DNA from: JAWWOL01 sp033851545
GTDB lineage: Bacteria; Actinomycetota; Actinomycetes; JAWWOL01
Assembly (NCBI GenBank): GCA_033851545.1
Contig: JAWWOO010000002.1
Coordinates: forward strand, 1-64,000
DNA length: 64,000 bases
Direction of reading: 5' to 3'
Shown here: positions 16,993-26,304 of the stretch, piece by piece
How the letters are laid out: every line of letters begins with the position of its first letter
How positions within the stretch are numbered: position 1 is the stretch's first letter
Notes under the pieces: model-generated
The model's database searches: none
Told to the model about the DNA's origin: nothing
The model's input: the letters and a program-made list of their open reading frames with translations, nothing else
Made by a program: the position numbers and the translations under genes

Positions 16993-18705
16993 CTATCGCA
17001 CGGGCACGATGTCGCCGGCCCCCAGCCGCACGGCGTCGGCCGAGGCGTCGTCTGTCTGTTCCTGCGAAGCCCGCTCGGCCTCCACCCGGGCGAGGTAGTG
17101 GTCGATCTCGTCCTTCTCCTTGGCCGCGTCCCAGCCGAGGACCGGCGCCATCAGCCGCGCGACGACCGGAGCTGCGGTCACTCCGCGGTCCCAGCTCTCG
17201 ATCGAGGCGCGGGTGCGGCGGGCAAGCACGTCGTCGAGGTGCCGGGCGCCTTCGTGGCTGGCCGCGTAGACCGCCTCGACCTGGAGGTAGTCGTCCACCC
17301 CGGGCAGCGGCTCGGCCAGCGCCGGGTGGGCGGCGATGAGGTCGAGCACCTCGCTGATCAGGGACCCGTACCGGCGCAGCAGGTGGTCGATCCGGGCCAC
17401 GTGCAGCCCGGAGCTGTCGGCCAGCTTGTGCCGCTGGTTGAGCAATGCCGGCCAGCCCTCGGCCCCGACGAGCGGCACGTTGTGGGTCACCGACTCCGGA
17501 ACCGCGGCGTCCATGGAGCGCGCGGCCTCGTCGATCGCGTCCTTGCCCATGACCCGGTAGGTCGTGTACTTACCGCCGGCCACGACGACCAGCCCGGGCA
17601 CCGGGTGCCCGACGACGTGCTCGCGGGACAGCTTGGACGTCGACTCGCTCTCGCCGGACAGCAGCGGGCGCAGGCCCGCGTACACCCCCTCGACGTCGGC
17701 CCGGGTCAGGGGTGAGGTCAGGAAAGCGTTGACCCGCTCGAGCAGGTAGTCGATGTCCTTGGCAGTCGCCGCAGGGTGGGCCAGGTCGAACTTCCAGTCG
17801 GTGTCCGTCGTCCCGATGATCCAGTGCCGGCCCCACGGGATGACGAACAGCACGCTGGTCTCGGTGCGCAGGATGATCCCGGTGTTGGACTGCACCCGGT
17901 CGCGGGGCACGACCAGGTGCACGCCCTTCGAGGCCCGTACGTGGAACTGCCCGCGGGTCTCGGCCATCCGCTGCGTCTCGTCGGTCCACACCCCCGTGGC
18001 GTTGACCACCTGCTTGGCCCGTACGTCGAACTCCTCGCCGGTCTCGAGGTCGACGACGCGGGCCCCCGTCACCCGCTCGCCCTCCCGGAGGAAGTCGACG
18101 ACCTTCGTACGGTTGGCGGCGAGCGCCCCGAACGACGCCGCCGTACGGACCACCGTCATGGTGTGCCGGGCGTCGTCGACCTGCGCGTCCCAGTACTGGA
18201 CGGCGCCGATCAGGGCGCTCGGCTTGAGGCACGGGGCCTCGCGCAGCGAGCCGCGGTGGCTCAGGTGCCGGTGGTGCGGCACCCCGCGGGTGGCCCTGCC
18301 GATCGTGCCCATCGTGTCGTAGAGCAGCACACCCGAACCCACGTAGGGCCGTTCCCAGACCCGGTGCGTGAGCGGGTAGAGGAACGGCACCTCGCGGACC
18401 AGGTGCGGAGCCAGCTTCTGGATCAGCAGGCTCCGCTCGTACAGTGCCTCGCGGACCAGCCCGAAGTCGAGCATCTCCAGGTACCGCAGGCCGCCGTGGA
18501 TGAGCTTCGACGACCGTGACGACGTGCCACTCGCCCAGTCGCGCGCCTCGACGATCGCGGTGGAGAGGCCACGGGTGACGGCGTCGAGCGCGGAACCCGC
18601 GCCGACGACACCCCCGCCCACGATGAGGATGTCGAGCTCGTGCGCGGCCTTCATGGCGTCGAGTGACTGACGGCGGGCCTCAGGAGACAGTGCTGCGGTG
18701 ATCAT
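16993..18705 (-). CDS. glpD: Aerobic glycerol-3-phosphate dehydrogenase
   Basis: A 570-residue FAD enzyme that oxidises glycerol-3-phosphate to dihydroxyacetone phosphate and passes electrons to the quinone pool at the membrane. The FAD-binding motif DILIVGGGVVGAG is near residue 28, followed by the family phrase SSKLIHGGLRYLE. The C-terminal domain of GlpD (PLVGAEGWPAL onward) is complete. It is the third gene of a tight glpF-glpK-glpD operon, 42 bases after glpK. The last 30 residues are acidic and variable. Confidence 0.95.
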   Translation of the reverse strand: MITAALSPEARRQSLDAMKAAHELDILIVGGGVVGAGSALDAVTRGLSTAIVEARDWASGTSSRSSKLIHGGLRYLEMLDFGLVREALYERSLLIQKLAPHLVREVPFLYPLTHRVWERPYVGSGVLLYDTMGTIGRATRGVPHHRHLSHRGSLREAPCLKPSALIGAVQYWDAQVDDARHTMTVVRTAASFGALAANRTKVVDFLREGERVTGARVVDLETGEEFDVRAKQVVNATGVWTDETQRMAETRGQFHVRASKGVHLVVPRDRVQSNTGIILRTETSVLFVIPWGRHWIIGTTDTDWKFDLAHPAATAKDIDYLLERVNAFLTSPLTRADVEGVYAGLRPLLSGESESTSKLSREHVVGHPVPGLVVVAGGKYTTYRVMGKDAIDEAARSMDAAVPESVTHNVPLVGAEGWPALLNQRHKLADSSGLHVARIDHLLRRYGSLISEVLDLIAAHPALAEPLPGVDDYLQVEAVYAASHEGARHLDDVLARRTRASIESWDRGVTAAPVVARLMAPVLGWDAAKEKDEIDHYLARVEAERASQEQTDDASADAVRLGAGDIVPVR

Positions 18706-18747
18706 GGCAACCCTTCGGGAGATGTACTGGCCGGCAAGGACAACGGG

Positions 18748-20259
18748 TCAGCTGACGTCCACCCAGTCGAGGGTGCGCTGGACCGCCTTCTTCCAGCCGG
18801 CGTAACCCTTTGCCCGCTCGTCATCGGACCACTCCGGCTTCCAGGCCTGCGACTCGTTCCAGTTGTCCCGCAGCTCGTCCGTGTCCTTCCAGAAGCCGAC
18901 CGCGAGGCCGGCGGCGTAGGCGGCTCCCAGTGCCGTCGTCTCGGCAACGACCGGGCGGCTCACGGTGACTCCCAGGATGTCGGCCTGCAGCTGCATGGCC
19001 AGGCTGTTGGCCGTGACGCCGCCGTCGACCTTGAGCACCTCGAGCTTGACCCCGGAGTCGGACTCCATCGCCTCGGCGACGTCGCGGCTCTGGTAGCAGA
19101 TCGCCTCGAGGGTCGCCCTGGCCAGGTGCGCGTTGGTGTTGAACCGGGACAGTCCGACGATGGCCCCGCGAGCGTCGCTGCGCCAGTAGGGGGCGAACAG
19201 GCCGGAGAACGCGGGTACGAAGTACATGCCGCCGTTGTCCTTGACCTGACCGGCCAGCGCCTCGATCTCCGCGGCGCCGGAGATGATGCCGAGCTGGTCC
19301 CGCAACCACTGCACCGCCGAGCCGGTCACCGCAATCGAGCCCTCGAGGGCATAGGTCGGCCGGTCGTCACCGAACTGGTAGCACACCGTCGTCAGCAGGC
19401 CGTTGGAGCTGCGCACGAGCTCCTGGCCGGTGTTGAGCAGCAGGAAGTTGCCTGTGCCGTAGGTGTTCTTGGCTTCGCCGGCAGCAAAGCAGACCTGTCC
19501 GACCATGGCGGCCTGCTGGTCGCCGAGGTCACCGGTCAGCTTCACCCCGGCGGCCGAGGCGTGGGTGATCTCGCCGTAGCCCCTCGGGTCGGACGACGGA
19601 CGGATCTCCGGCAGCATTGCCCTGGGAATGTTGAAGAAGCCGAGCAGCTCGTCGTCCCAGTCGAGGGTCTCGAGGTTCATCAGCATGGTCCGGCTGGCGT
19701 TGGTCGGGTCCGTGACGTGGACACCGCCCCTGGTCCCGCCGGTCAGGTTCCAGATCAGCCAGCAGTCGGTGTTGCCGAAGATCGCCTCGCCCTTCTCGGC
19801 CGCTTCCCTTACGCCGTCGACGTTCTCGAGGATCCACTGGATCTTGCCGCCGGAGAAGTAGGTCGCCGGTGGCAGACCTGCCTTCCGCCGGATGACGTCG
19901 CCACGGCCGTCGCGATCCAGAGCGGAGGCGATCCGGTCCGTACGGGTGTCCTGCCAGACGATCGCGTTGTAGTACGGACGACCGGTCGTCTTGTTCCAGA
20001 CGACCGTCGTCTCGCGCTGGTTGGTGATGCCCAGCGCGGCGAAGTCCGAGGCGGTCAGGCCGGCCGCGTTGACCGCCGTCTGCAGCACGGCGCTGCTGCG
20101 CTCCCAGATCTCCACCGGGTTGTGCTCCACCCAGCCGGGCTGGGTCATGATCTGCTCGTGCTCGAGCTGGTGAATGCCCCGCTCGTTGCCCGAGTGGTCG
20201 AAGATCATGAACCGGGTGCTGGTGGTGCCTTGGTCGATTGCTCCGACGAAGTCGGCCAT
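18748..20259 (-). CDS. glpK: Glycerol kinase 1
   Basis: A 503-residue FGGY kinase that phosphorylates glycerol with ATP. It shows GAIDQGTTSTR at the N-terminus (phosphate-binding loop), the glycerol-site region GWVEHNP and WQDTRTD, and the second ATP signature GGVTANSLAMQLQADILG. Length is typical. GAGGAG precedes the ATG. It sits between glpF and glpD with gaps of 37 and 42 bases. A second glycerol kinase is encoded beside the divergent regulator, an unusual duplication inside one regulon. Confidence 0.96.
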   Translation of the reverse strand: MADFVGAIDQGTTSTRFMIFDHSGNERGIHQLEHEQIMTQPGWVEHNPVEIWERSSAVLQTAVNAAGLTASDFAALGITNQRETTVVWNKTTGRPYYNAIVWQDTRTDRIASALDRDGRGDVIRRKAGLPPATYFSGGKIQWILENVDGVREAAEKGEAIFGNTDCWLIWNLTGGTRGGVHVTDPTNASRTMLMNLETLDWDDELLGFFNIPRAMLPEIRPSSDPRGYGEITHASAAGVKLTGDLGDQQAAMVGQVCFAAGEAKNTYGTGNFLLLNTGQELVRSSNGLLTTVCYQFGDDRPTYALEGSIAVTGSAVQWLRDQLGIISGAAEIEALAGQVKDNGGMYFVPAFSGLFAPYWRSDARGAIVGLSRFNTNAHLARATLEAICYQSRDVAEAMESDSGVKLEVLKVDGGVTANSLAMQLQADILGVTVSRPVVAETTALGAAYAAGLAVGFWKDTDELRDNWNESQAWKPEWSDDERAKGYAGWKKAVQRTLDWVDVS

Positions 20260-20296
20260 GGTGTCTCCTCAACGGGTCGTTAGTGGCTGCTCAGGG

Positions 20297-21175
20297 CTAG
20301 GCGGCGTTGCTGGCCTCCGCCGCGGCGACCTGCTCCTTGGTGGGCAGGTACTTGCTGATGCCGAACGTGTACAGGCCGCCGCCGATGACTCCGCCGACCA
20401 GCGGGCCGACGATCGGGACCCAGAAGTACAGATGGCCGTACTGATCCCTCATTGCTCCGCCGTAGCCCGTGAAGAACTCCGCGAGGCGCGGGCCGAAGTC
20501 ACGGGCCGGGTTGATGGCATATCCGGCGTCGGTGCCCCACGCCATGCCGATGGCGACCACCAGCAGTCCGATCACCACGGGAGCAAGGTTGGAAAGTGGG
20601 GTGGAGTTGCGGGTGTCGACGATGGCGAAGACCAGGAACAGCAGAATCGCCGTGCCGATGATCTGGTCGCGCAGCGCACCCATGTCGGACACCGGCGCGC
20701 TGCCATTGCCGGGCAGCGTGGAGAAAATGCCCTGGCTCTTGATCGTGTGGCCGGGGTCGAACTTCGCGATCACCTCGGTGTAGTTCCACCGGACGAGAAG
20801 GGCCGCGCAGAACGCACCCGCTGTCTGGGCCAGCGCGTACGGGAGCACCTTGCGCCAGGGGAAGCCCTGGAACACGGCGAGAGCGACGGTGACGGCCGGG
20901 TTGATGTGGGCTCCGCTGATCTTGGCCGCTGCATAGATGCCGAGCGTGACGCCCAGTCCCCATGCCCAGGCGATGCTGTCGTGGGCACCGAGGCCGCCGG
21001 CCACCACCTGGGCCACGACGCCGACGCCGAACAGGATGAGGATGAAGGTGCCGAAGAACTCGGCGAGCAGCTCACCGGTGAGACCCGGGACGTACGGCTT
21101 GATGGCGCCGCGGGCATCGTCGATCCGGATCTCGCCCGTGCCTTGCGACGCTGAGGTGGGCGTCCTGGAGGCCAT
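20297..21175 (-). CDS. glpF: Glycerol uptake facilitator (aquaglyceroporin)
   Basis: A MIP-family channel of 292 residues with six membrane helices and two pore half-helices: NPAVT in HINPAVTVALA and NPARD in YAINPARDFGPRL. Asp after the second NPA-like box is typical of glycerol-conducting members. The start chosen is the ATG of MASRTP, with GGAG 8 bases upstream; alternatives GTG 21184 and ATG 21181 add up to three residues. It is the first gene of the glycerol operon, downstream of the operator pair at 21.3-21.4 kb. Confidence 0.93.
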   Translation of the reverse strand: MASRTPTSASQGTGEIRIDDARGAIKPYVPGLTGELLAEFFGTFILILFGVGVVAQVVAGGLGAHDSIAWAWGLGVTLGIYAAAKISGAHINPAVTVALAVFQGFPWRKVLPYALAQTAGAFCAALLVRWNYTEVIAKFDPGHTIKSQGIFSTLPGNGSAPVSDMGALRDQIIGTAILLFLVFAIVDTRNSTPLSNLAPVVIGLLVVAIGMAWGTDAGYAINPARDFGPRLAEFFTGYGGAMRDQYGHLYFWVPIVGPLVGGVIGGGLYTFGISKYLPTKEQVAAAEASNAA

Positions 21176-21304
21176 TTGCATCACTCCGTTCCCTGAAGGG
21201 GGTGCCCGAGGCCGCTCGGCATTTCTGTCTCACTTCGGGGCGGTTTCGGGCATGGGTCGATGGGCCGAACTCTAGGAGCCGGGCCGGGCGGACGATAGAC
21301 GCAG

Positions 21305-21323
21305 CGGTCGACATTGCCGACCG
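21305..21323. promoter_or_regulatory. Palindromic operator 1 (glp side)
   Basis: CGGTCGACATTGCCGACCG is a 19-base dyad with one mismatched pair. It lies about 130 bases upstream of glpF and matches the second dyad at 21413-21431 in 17 of 19 positions. Two related dyads between divergent glycerol genes and an IclR regulator make it a likely binding site for that regulator. Confidence 0.7.
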
Positions 21324-21412
21324 TCGAAACAGGGCCGGGGTGGGCTGGTGTGGTGGTCAGTCAGCGTCGGGCAACGCTGCGTAGCGCGAATCGGTGCACC
21401 CTGCGGGGACTC

Positions 21413-21431
21413 CGGTCGACAATGTCGACCG
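21413..21431. promoter_or_regulatory. Palindromic operator 2 (regulator side)
   Basis: CGGTCGACAATGTCGACCG is a perfect palindrome around one central base, ending 28 bases before the IclR start codon. Its position over the expected promoter suggests autorepression. It lies 108 bases from the first dyad, about ten helical turns, so looping is possible. Confidence 0.75.
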
Positions 21432-21459
21432 TGCGCCCGTGGGCGGCTAAGGTGGCAAC

Positions 21460-22224
21460 GTGCCGGGTGCCATCCAGTCGGTTGAGCGCGCGGCGGCGAT
21501 CCTGCAGCTCGTGGCCGAGAGCTCTGCGCCGCTGGGGCTGACGGACGTCGCGGAGTCCCTCGACCTGGCCAAGGGGACCACCCACGGCCTGCTGCGCACC
21601 TTGGCGGACGTCGGCTTCCTGGAGCAGGACGCGGCGACCGGCAAGTACGCCATCGGGCCGGGACTGATCGACCTGTCCCACGCCCGGGTCGATCCGCACG
21701 ACCTGCGCTCGCACGCGATGAACTGGGCCGACTCCCTGGCCAGCCGCAGCGGCGAGGCGGTCCGGATCGCGACCTTCGTCAGCGGGGTGCCGACCATCGT
21801 GCACCACGTGTTCCGCCCGGACGACACCCTGCAGCGGCTGGAGATCGGGCTCCGGGTCCCCGTCCACGCGACCGCACTGGGCAAGGCGCTGCTCGCCTGG
21901 GGCGGCTTCCCGCGCGGCCGCCCGGACGGCGAGTTCGACCGCTTCACGCAGCACACCGTCATCAACCCGCGCGAGCTGACCCGCACCCTGGTGGACGTAC
22001 GGCGGCAGGGCTGGTCGTGCGACGTCGAGGAGCACCACCCCGGCGAGGCTTCCGTCGCCGCGCCGGTGCGCGGTGCCGTCGGGCGGGTGGTCGGGGCGAT
22101 CGGCATCACCGGCCCCGTCGACCGGGTCTGCGACGCCGGCGGCCGGCCGCGGGCGCACCTGGTCAGCCAGGTGACCGACACCGCCCGGTCGGTGTCCCGC
22201 GACCTCGTGACCTCGCGCCGATGA
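21460..22224 (+). CDS. IclR-family glycerol regulator (GylR-like)
   Basis: A 254-residue IclR protein: an N-terminal winged helix-turn-helix (VERAAAILQLVAESSAPLGL, then LAKGTTHGLLRTLADVGFLE) and an effector domain starting near residue 85. It uses a GTG start. It is divergent from glpFKD and overlaps the second glycerol kinase gene by 4 bases. In Streptomyces, GylR, an IclR member, represses glycerol genes and responds to glycerol-3-phosphate. The same role is inferred here, supported by the two dyads in the intergenic region. Confidence 0.9.
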   Translation: MPGAIQSVERAAAILQLVAESSAPLGLTDVAESLDLAKGTTHGLLRTLADVGFLEQDAATGKYAIGPGLIDLSHARVDPHDLRSHAMNWADSLASRSGEAVRIATFVSGVPTIVHHVFRPDDTLQRLEIGLRVPVHATALGKALLAWGGFPRGRPDGEFDRFTQHTVINPRELTRTLVDVRRQGWSCDVEEHHPGEASVAAPVRGAVGRVVGAIGITGPVDRVCDAGGRPRAHLVSQVTDTARSVSRDLVTSRR

Positions 22225-23729
22225 CCGCCCGCTACATCCTCGCCGTCGACCAGGGGACCACGTCGACCCGCTCCATCCTCTTCGACCAGTCGGCACGTCT
22301 GGTCGCCGTCCGCCAGCTCGAGCACCACCAGCACTTCCCGCGGCCGGGCTGGGTCGAGCACGACGCTTCGGAGATCTGGCGCAACCTGTGCCGGCTGATC
22401 CCCGAGACGCTGCACGACGCTGGTATCGGCCTCGACAGCCTCGCCGGGGTCGGCATCGCCAACCAGCGCGAGACGACCGTCGTGTGGGACCGGCGGACCG
22501 GAAAGCCCGTGCACCAGGCGATCGTCTGGCAGGACACCCGGACGTCGGCGTTCCTGGAGTCCCTGGCGGACAAGGCGCAGTCGGTACGGGACATCGCCGG
22601 CCTCCCGCTCGCGCCCTATTTCAGCGCCTCGCGCCTGCGGTGGACCCTCGACCACGTGCCGCTGGCCCGGGAGCACGCGGAGAACGGCCAGCTGCTCTTC
22701 GGGACCATGGAGACCTGGCTGATCTGGAACCTCACCGGCGGGACCAAGGGCGGCGTCCACGTCACCGACGTGACCAACGCCAGCCGGACGATGCTGATGA
22801 ACCTGCGCACCCTGGAGTGGGACCCCTATCTCCTCGAGCTGTTCAACATCCCCAAGGCGATGCTGCCGGAGATCCGGCCCTCGATGGACCGGTACGGCAC
22901 CTGCACAGGCGTGCTCGAGGGCGTGCCGCTGGTCGGGGCGCTCGGCGACCAGCAGGCCGCGCTGTTCGGACAGACCTGCTTCGACGCCGGCGACGCGAAG
23001 TGCACCTACGGCACCGGCAGCTTTGTCCTGCTCAACACCGGGCCCGAGGTGATCACATCCAGCCACGGGCTGATCCCGACGGTCGCCTACCAGATCTCGG
23101 GCCAGGAGCCGGTCTATGCCCTCGAGGGCTCGATCGCGGTGACCGGGTCGCTGGTGCAATGGCTGCGCGACGGCCTGGGGCTGATCACCACTGCCCCAGA
23201 GATCGAGACGCTCGCCTCCTCGGTTGCCGACAACGGCGGCTGCTACGTGGTTCCCGCGTTCGCCGGCCTCTTCGCCCCGTACTGGCGCAGCGAGGCCCGC
23301 GGGGTCATCGCCGGCCTGACCTCCTACGTCAACAAGGGCCACCTGGCGCGGGCGGTGCTCGAGGCCACCGGCTGGCAGACCCGCGAGGTCATCGACGCGA
23401 TGAACGCCGACTCCGGGCTGACCTTGCGGACCCTGCGAGTCGACGGCGGCATGACGGCCAACAACCTGCTCATGCAGTTCATCGCCGACATCCTCGACGC
23501 CACCGTCGTGCGCCCGATGATGAGCGAAACCGTGTCGCTGGGCGCCGCCTACGCCGCCGGTCTGGTCACCGGCTTCTGGCCGGACCTCGCGTCGCTGCGC
23601 CGCAACTGGCACCGGGCCGCGCAGTGGACGCCGGACATGGATCCCGTACGGCGCGAGCGGGAGTACGCCGACTGGAAGTACGCCGTCACCAGGACTTTCG
23701 GCTGGATCCGCGAACCAGAGCCCGACTGA
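22221..23729 (+). CDS. glpK2: Glycerol kinase 2
   Basis: A 502-residue FGGY glycerol kinase clearly related to the product at 18.7-20.3 kb, with AVDQGTTSTRSILFD at the start, WVEHDASEIW, WQDTRTSA and GGMTANNLLMQFIADILD. Its ATG overlaps the regulator stop (ATGA), so it is made together with the regulator rather than with glpFKD. It is long enough and intact enough to be active. It may have a different affinity, act on a glycerol analogue or supply the regulator's inducer glycerol-3-phosphate. Confidence 0.93.
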   Translation: MTARYILAVDQGTTSTRSILFDQSARLVAVRQLEHHQHFPRPGWVEHDASEIWRNLCRLIPETLHDAGIGLDSLAGVGIANQRETTVVWDRRTGKPVHQAIVWQDTRTSAFLESLADKAQSVRDIAGLPLAPYFSASRLRWTLDHVPLAREHAENGQLLFGTMETWLIWNLTGGTKGGVHVTDVTNASRTMLMNLRTLEWDPYLLELFNIPKAMLPEIRPSMDRYGTCTGVLEGVPLVGALGDQQAALFGQTCFDAGDAKCTYGTGSFVLLNTGPEVITSSHGLIPTVAYQISGQEPVYALEGSIAVTGSLVQWLRDGLGLITTAPEIETLASSVADNGGCYVVPAFAGLFAPYWRSEARGVIAGLTSYVNKGHLARAVLEATGWQTREVIDAMNADSGLTLRTLRVDGGMTANNLLMQFIADILDATVVRPMMSETVSLGAAYAAGLVTGFWPDLASLRRNWHRAAQWTPDMDPVRREREYADWKYAVTRTFGWIREPEPD

Positions 23730-23732
23730 CGG

Positions 23733-24710
23733 TCAGGTCGTGACAACGATCTTGCCGACCGCGCCGCCCTCCTCCATGTGCCGGTGCGCGTCGACGATCT
23801 GGTCGAACGTATAGGTCCGGTCGATCGGCACGACGGCCTCGCCTTTGCTCACGGCGTCGAGGAACTCCTGGAGCACGTAGGCCGGGAGGTCGCCGGCATC
23901 GCCGCCGTAGGCGGCCAGCCGGACCCCCCGCGGGAGGTAGTCCATCGGGTAGAAGTCGGGCAGGATCCACTGGTTCGACAGCATGCCGGTGAAGCAGACA
24001 ACCCCATGGAATGCGGTCGCCTGCAACGTGTCGCGCACGGTAGGTGCCCCGACCAGCTCGAGCGCTGTGTTCACGCCGTCAGACAGGATCGCGCGCACCT
24101 GGGGGGCAACTGCCCCGTCGTCGATGAGCACGTGGTCGACGCCGACGGCCTTGAGCGCGTCGGCTCTTGCCGGGTTGCGCGTGGTGGACAGCACGGTCAT
24201 GCCTTGCCGCTTGGCCAGAACCGCTGTGGCCAGGCCGATCGACGAGGTCCCGCCGCGGATCAGGATCGACTGCCCGGGCTGCGCATCCAGTCCAACGGTA
24301 AGGGACCCGTGCGAGGTCTGCAGCATCTCGGGCACCGCGCCGAGGGTCGCCCACGGCAGGTCGCTGGTGAAGGGGATCACCTGGCTGGCAGGCACACTCG
24401 TGTATTCGGCGTAGCCGCCGTCGAACTGCCGCCCCATGCCGCCCATCATCGCCACCACCTGCTGGCCGACGGCGAACTCGCCGCCGGGGCACTCCGCCAC
24501 GACGCCGGTGGCCTCGATGCCCAGGACCCGCGGGAAGGTGACACCGATCGCCAGCCCGAGCCGGGTGTGCAGCTCGGAGCGGTTGAGACCGAAGGCCTTG
24601 ACCCGGATCAGCACCCAGCCCTTGTCGGGTCGCGGAGTCGGCAGCTCGCGGATGATCAGCGCCTCCGGCGGTCCGGGGGCATCCAGCACGATCGCTCGCA
24701 TGTTGGTCAT
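23733..24710 (-). CDS. Zinc-independent quinone oxidoreductase-like protein
   Basis: A 325-residue medium-chain oxidoreductase of the quinone reductase/enoyl reductase branch. GLNRSELHTRLG lacks the catalytic zinc Cys, there is no structural zinc cluster, and ILIRGGTSSIGLATAVLAK is the NADPH-binding segment. Members reduce quinones or reactive enones. Its start overlaps the MarR gene by 4 bases, so it is the direct target of that regulator. It ends 3 bases from the converging kinase gene. Confidence 0.88.
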   Translation of the reverse strand: MTNMRAIVLDAPGPPEALIIRELPTPRPDKGWVLIRVKAFGLNRSELHTRLGLAIGVTFPRVLGIEATGVVAECPGGEFAVGQQVVAMMGGMGRQFDGGYAEYTSVPASQVIPFTSDLPWATLGAVPEMLQTSHGSLTVGLDAQPGQSILIRGGTSSIGLATAVLAKRQGMTVLSTTRNPARADALKAVGVDHVLIDDGAVAPQVRAILSDGVNTALELVGAPTVRDTLQATAFHGVVCFTGMLSNQWILPDFYPMDYLPRGVRLAAYGGDAGDLPAYVLQEFLDAVSKGEAVVPIDRTYTFDQIVDAHRHMEEGGAVGKIVVTT

Positions 24711-25156
24711 CTTTGATCCGTCTTTCGGGTCAGGCGCTGGGCAGCGCGCAGCTTGCTCAGCGCAGCGCCGAGCTGTTTGAGTGCGGACTCGGAGAGCACC
24801 GAGCCGATGCGGAGCTCGAGCTCGTCCTCAAAGACCACGGTGGCTTCGGTCAGTGCCTTGCGGCCGGGTGGGGTGAGCTCGATGATCGAGGAGCGCCGGT
24901 CCTCCGGGTTGGCCCGCCTTCGGCAGTGTCCCGCGGCCTCGATCCGGTCGACTATCTTGCTGATGCCGCCGACGGTGACCGATAGCTCGTCGGCGATGTC
25001 GAAAACCCGGCAGTCGTTGTGCCCTGCGATCACTCGCATCGTCTCGAGCCTCGCGAGCGTCAGATCACTGTCCTTGCGCAGTCGTGCATCGACGGCGTTC
25101 CAGAGCTCGGTCTCGAACCGGACCAGGTCGTTGTACAGCTGCGGGAGATCGGCCAT
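24707..25156 (-). CDS. MarR-family regulator
   Basis: A 149-residue winged-helix regulator: LARLETMRVIAGHNDC, then the recognition helix region SVTVGGISKIVDRIEAAGH and the wing RRANPEDRRSSIIELTPPG. It is encoded upstream of, and overlapping, a quinone oxidoreductase gene, a common pair in which MarR senses electrophiles or phenolics and derepresses the enzyme. Three copies of a TTCC-N2-GGAA dyad sit in front of its start, pointing to autoregulation. Confidence 0.9.
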   Translation of the reverse strand: MADLPQLYNDLVRFETELWNAVDARLRKDSDLTLARLETMRVIAGHNDCRVFDIADELSVTVGGISKIVDRIEAAGHCRRRANPEDRRSSIIELTPPGRKALTEATVVFEDELELRIGSVLSESALKQLGAALSKLRAAQRLTRKTDQR

Positions 25157-25166
25157 TATTCACCGA

Positions 25167-25227
25167 TTCCGCGGAAGTAGATTCCGAGGAAGCATGTTGG
25201 AGACTGTAACTCATAGATTCCACGGAA
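25167..25227. promoter_or_regulatory. Three TTCC-N2-GGAA operators before the MarR gene
   Basis: TTCCGCGGAA (25167-25176, perfect palindrome), TTCCGAGGAA (25182-25191) and TTCCACGGAA (25218-25227) all sit within 71 bases of the MarR start, and each is preceded by GA. Spacings between starts are 15 and 36 bases. Their number and position fit an autoregulatory MarR operator array. Confidence 0.75.
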
Positions 25228-25314
25228 ACAAGGTTTGCATAGGTCCGGTCCATCGGGACGACCGCCTCGTCGTGATGCTGACCGGGTCACCGACGGGCGA
25301 GGTGAGGCGGTCGT

Positions 25315-26304
25315 TCATTGTGGTGCTAGGGCGTCGCGCTCCGACAGCGAAAGCAGATCCTGCGCGACCTGGCGGTCGGTGACCAGCGAAGTTGCCAGTC
25401 GGCCCAGGAGCACGGAACGGAGTGCGCGGACCTTCGACCTCCCACCAGCTGCGGCGATCACGGTGGGGATGCGGCGCAGCTGTGCAGCTCCGATCGCCAG
25501 CATCCGGTCGGTGACAACGTCGCTCAGCGGGTGCCCGTCGTCGTCCAGCAACGCCGCGCACACTTCGGCCCGCACGCCGAGCTGGCTGAGCCGTCGCTGC
25601 TCGGTGACCGACAGCGCGGTGCGCAGCTGAGAGTTGGGCGGGTCCCAGGAGCCGACAGCGACCAACGCGATGGTGACATCGGCGAACCGTTTCACCGTGG
25701 CCGCGATGCCTGGTTGGCGCAGCAGCCCTTCCCTGGTGTCGGCGTCTGGCAGCAGCAACGGCGCGTACAGCGGGTAGGCCTGGCCGTGGGAGACGGCGGC
25801 CAGGCGGCGGACCAGCTCGGTGGAGTTCTCGCCGAGGTTTCCGGCCATACCGCCGAGCTGAACGATGGGGCAGGTCGGCAACGCGGTCACCGCGTCCGCG
25901 GTCGCTTTCATCGTGCGGCCCCACCCGAAGCCCACGACGTCCCGTTCGGTCACAAGGCGCATGAGCAACGCTGCCGCCGCTTCTCCCAGGCGCGTGCGCG
26001 CCAACGGCTCTAGCTCGTTCAGACGGGTATCCACGACAACTACGTGCTGCAGGTCGTACTGAGCTCGCAGCAGCTGTTCGATGTCGGATCCGCCAGCGCC
26101 GGGTGGGGTGATGGTGACGTGCACAATGCCGCTGTCCAGACACTGCCGGAGCAATCGCGCGACCTTGAACCGGGTGATGCCCAGCGCCGCAGCGATCTCC
26201 ACCTTGTTCTGCTGCAGCTCGTAGTAGCGCCGGGCCACCTCGAGCGCCAGCGGGACGTCCCTGGTCTTGATCTCCCCCCCAGCACCACTCTCATTTTGGC
26301 TCAT
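25315..26304 (-). CDS. SorC-family sugar-responsive regulator
   Basis: A 329-residue SorC/DeoR-type regulator. The N-terminal helix-turn-helix is at about 25-60 (KVEIAAALGITRFKVARLLRQ). A sugar-phosphate isomerase-like effector domain follows (VVGFGWGRTMKATADAV; VQLGGMAGNLGENSTELVRR; VALVAVGSWDPPNSQL). It faces the sugar kinase and ABC importer genes across a 103-base gap and is their likely local regulator, with a phosphorylated sugar as effector. Confidence 0.9.
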   Translation of the reverse strand: MSQNESGAGGEIKTRDVPLALEVARRYYELQQNKVEIAAALGITRFKVARLLRQCLDSGIVHVTITPPGAGGSDIEQLLRAQYDLQHVVVVDTRLNELEPLARTRLGEAAAALLMRLVTERDVVGFGWGRTMKATADAVTALPTCPIVQLGGMAGNLGENSTELVRRLAAVSHGQAYPLYAPLLLPDADTREGLLRQPGIAATVKRFADVTIALVAVGSWDPPNSQLRTALSVTEQRRLSQLGVRAEVCAALLDDDGHPLSDVVTDRMLAIGAAQLRRIPTVIAAAGGRSKVRALRSVLLGRLATSLVTDRQVAQDLLSLSERDALAPQ

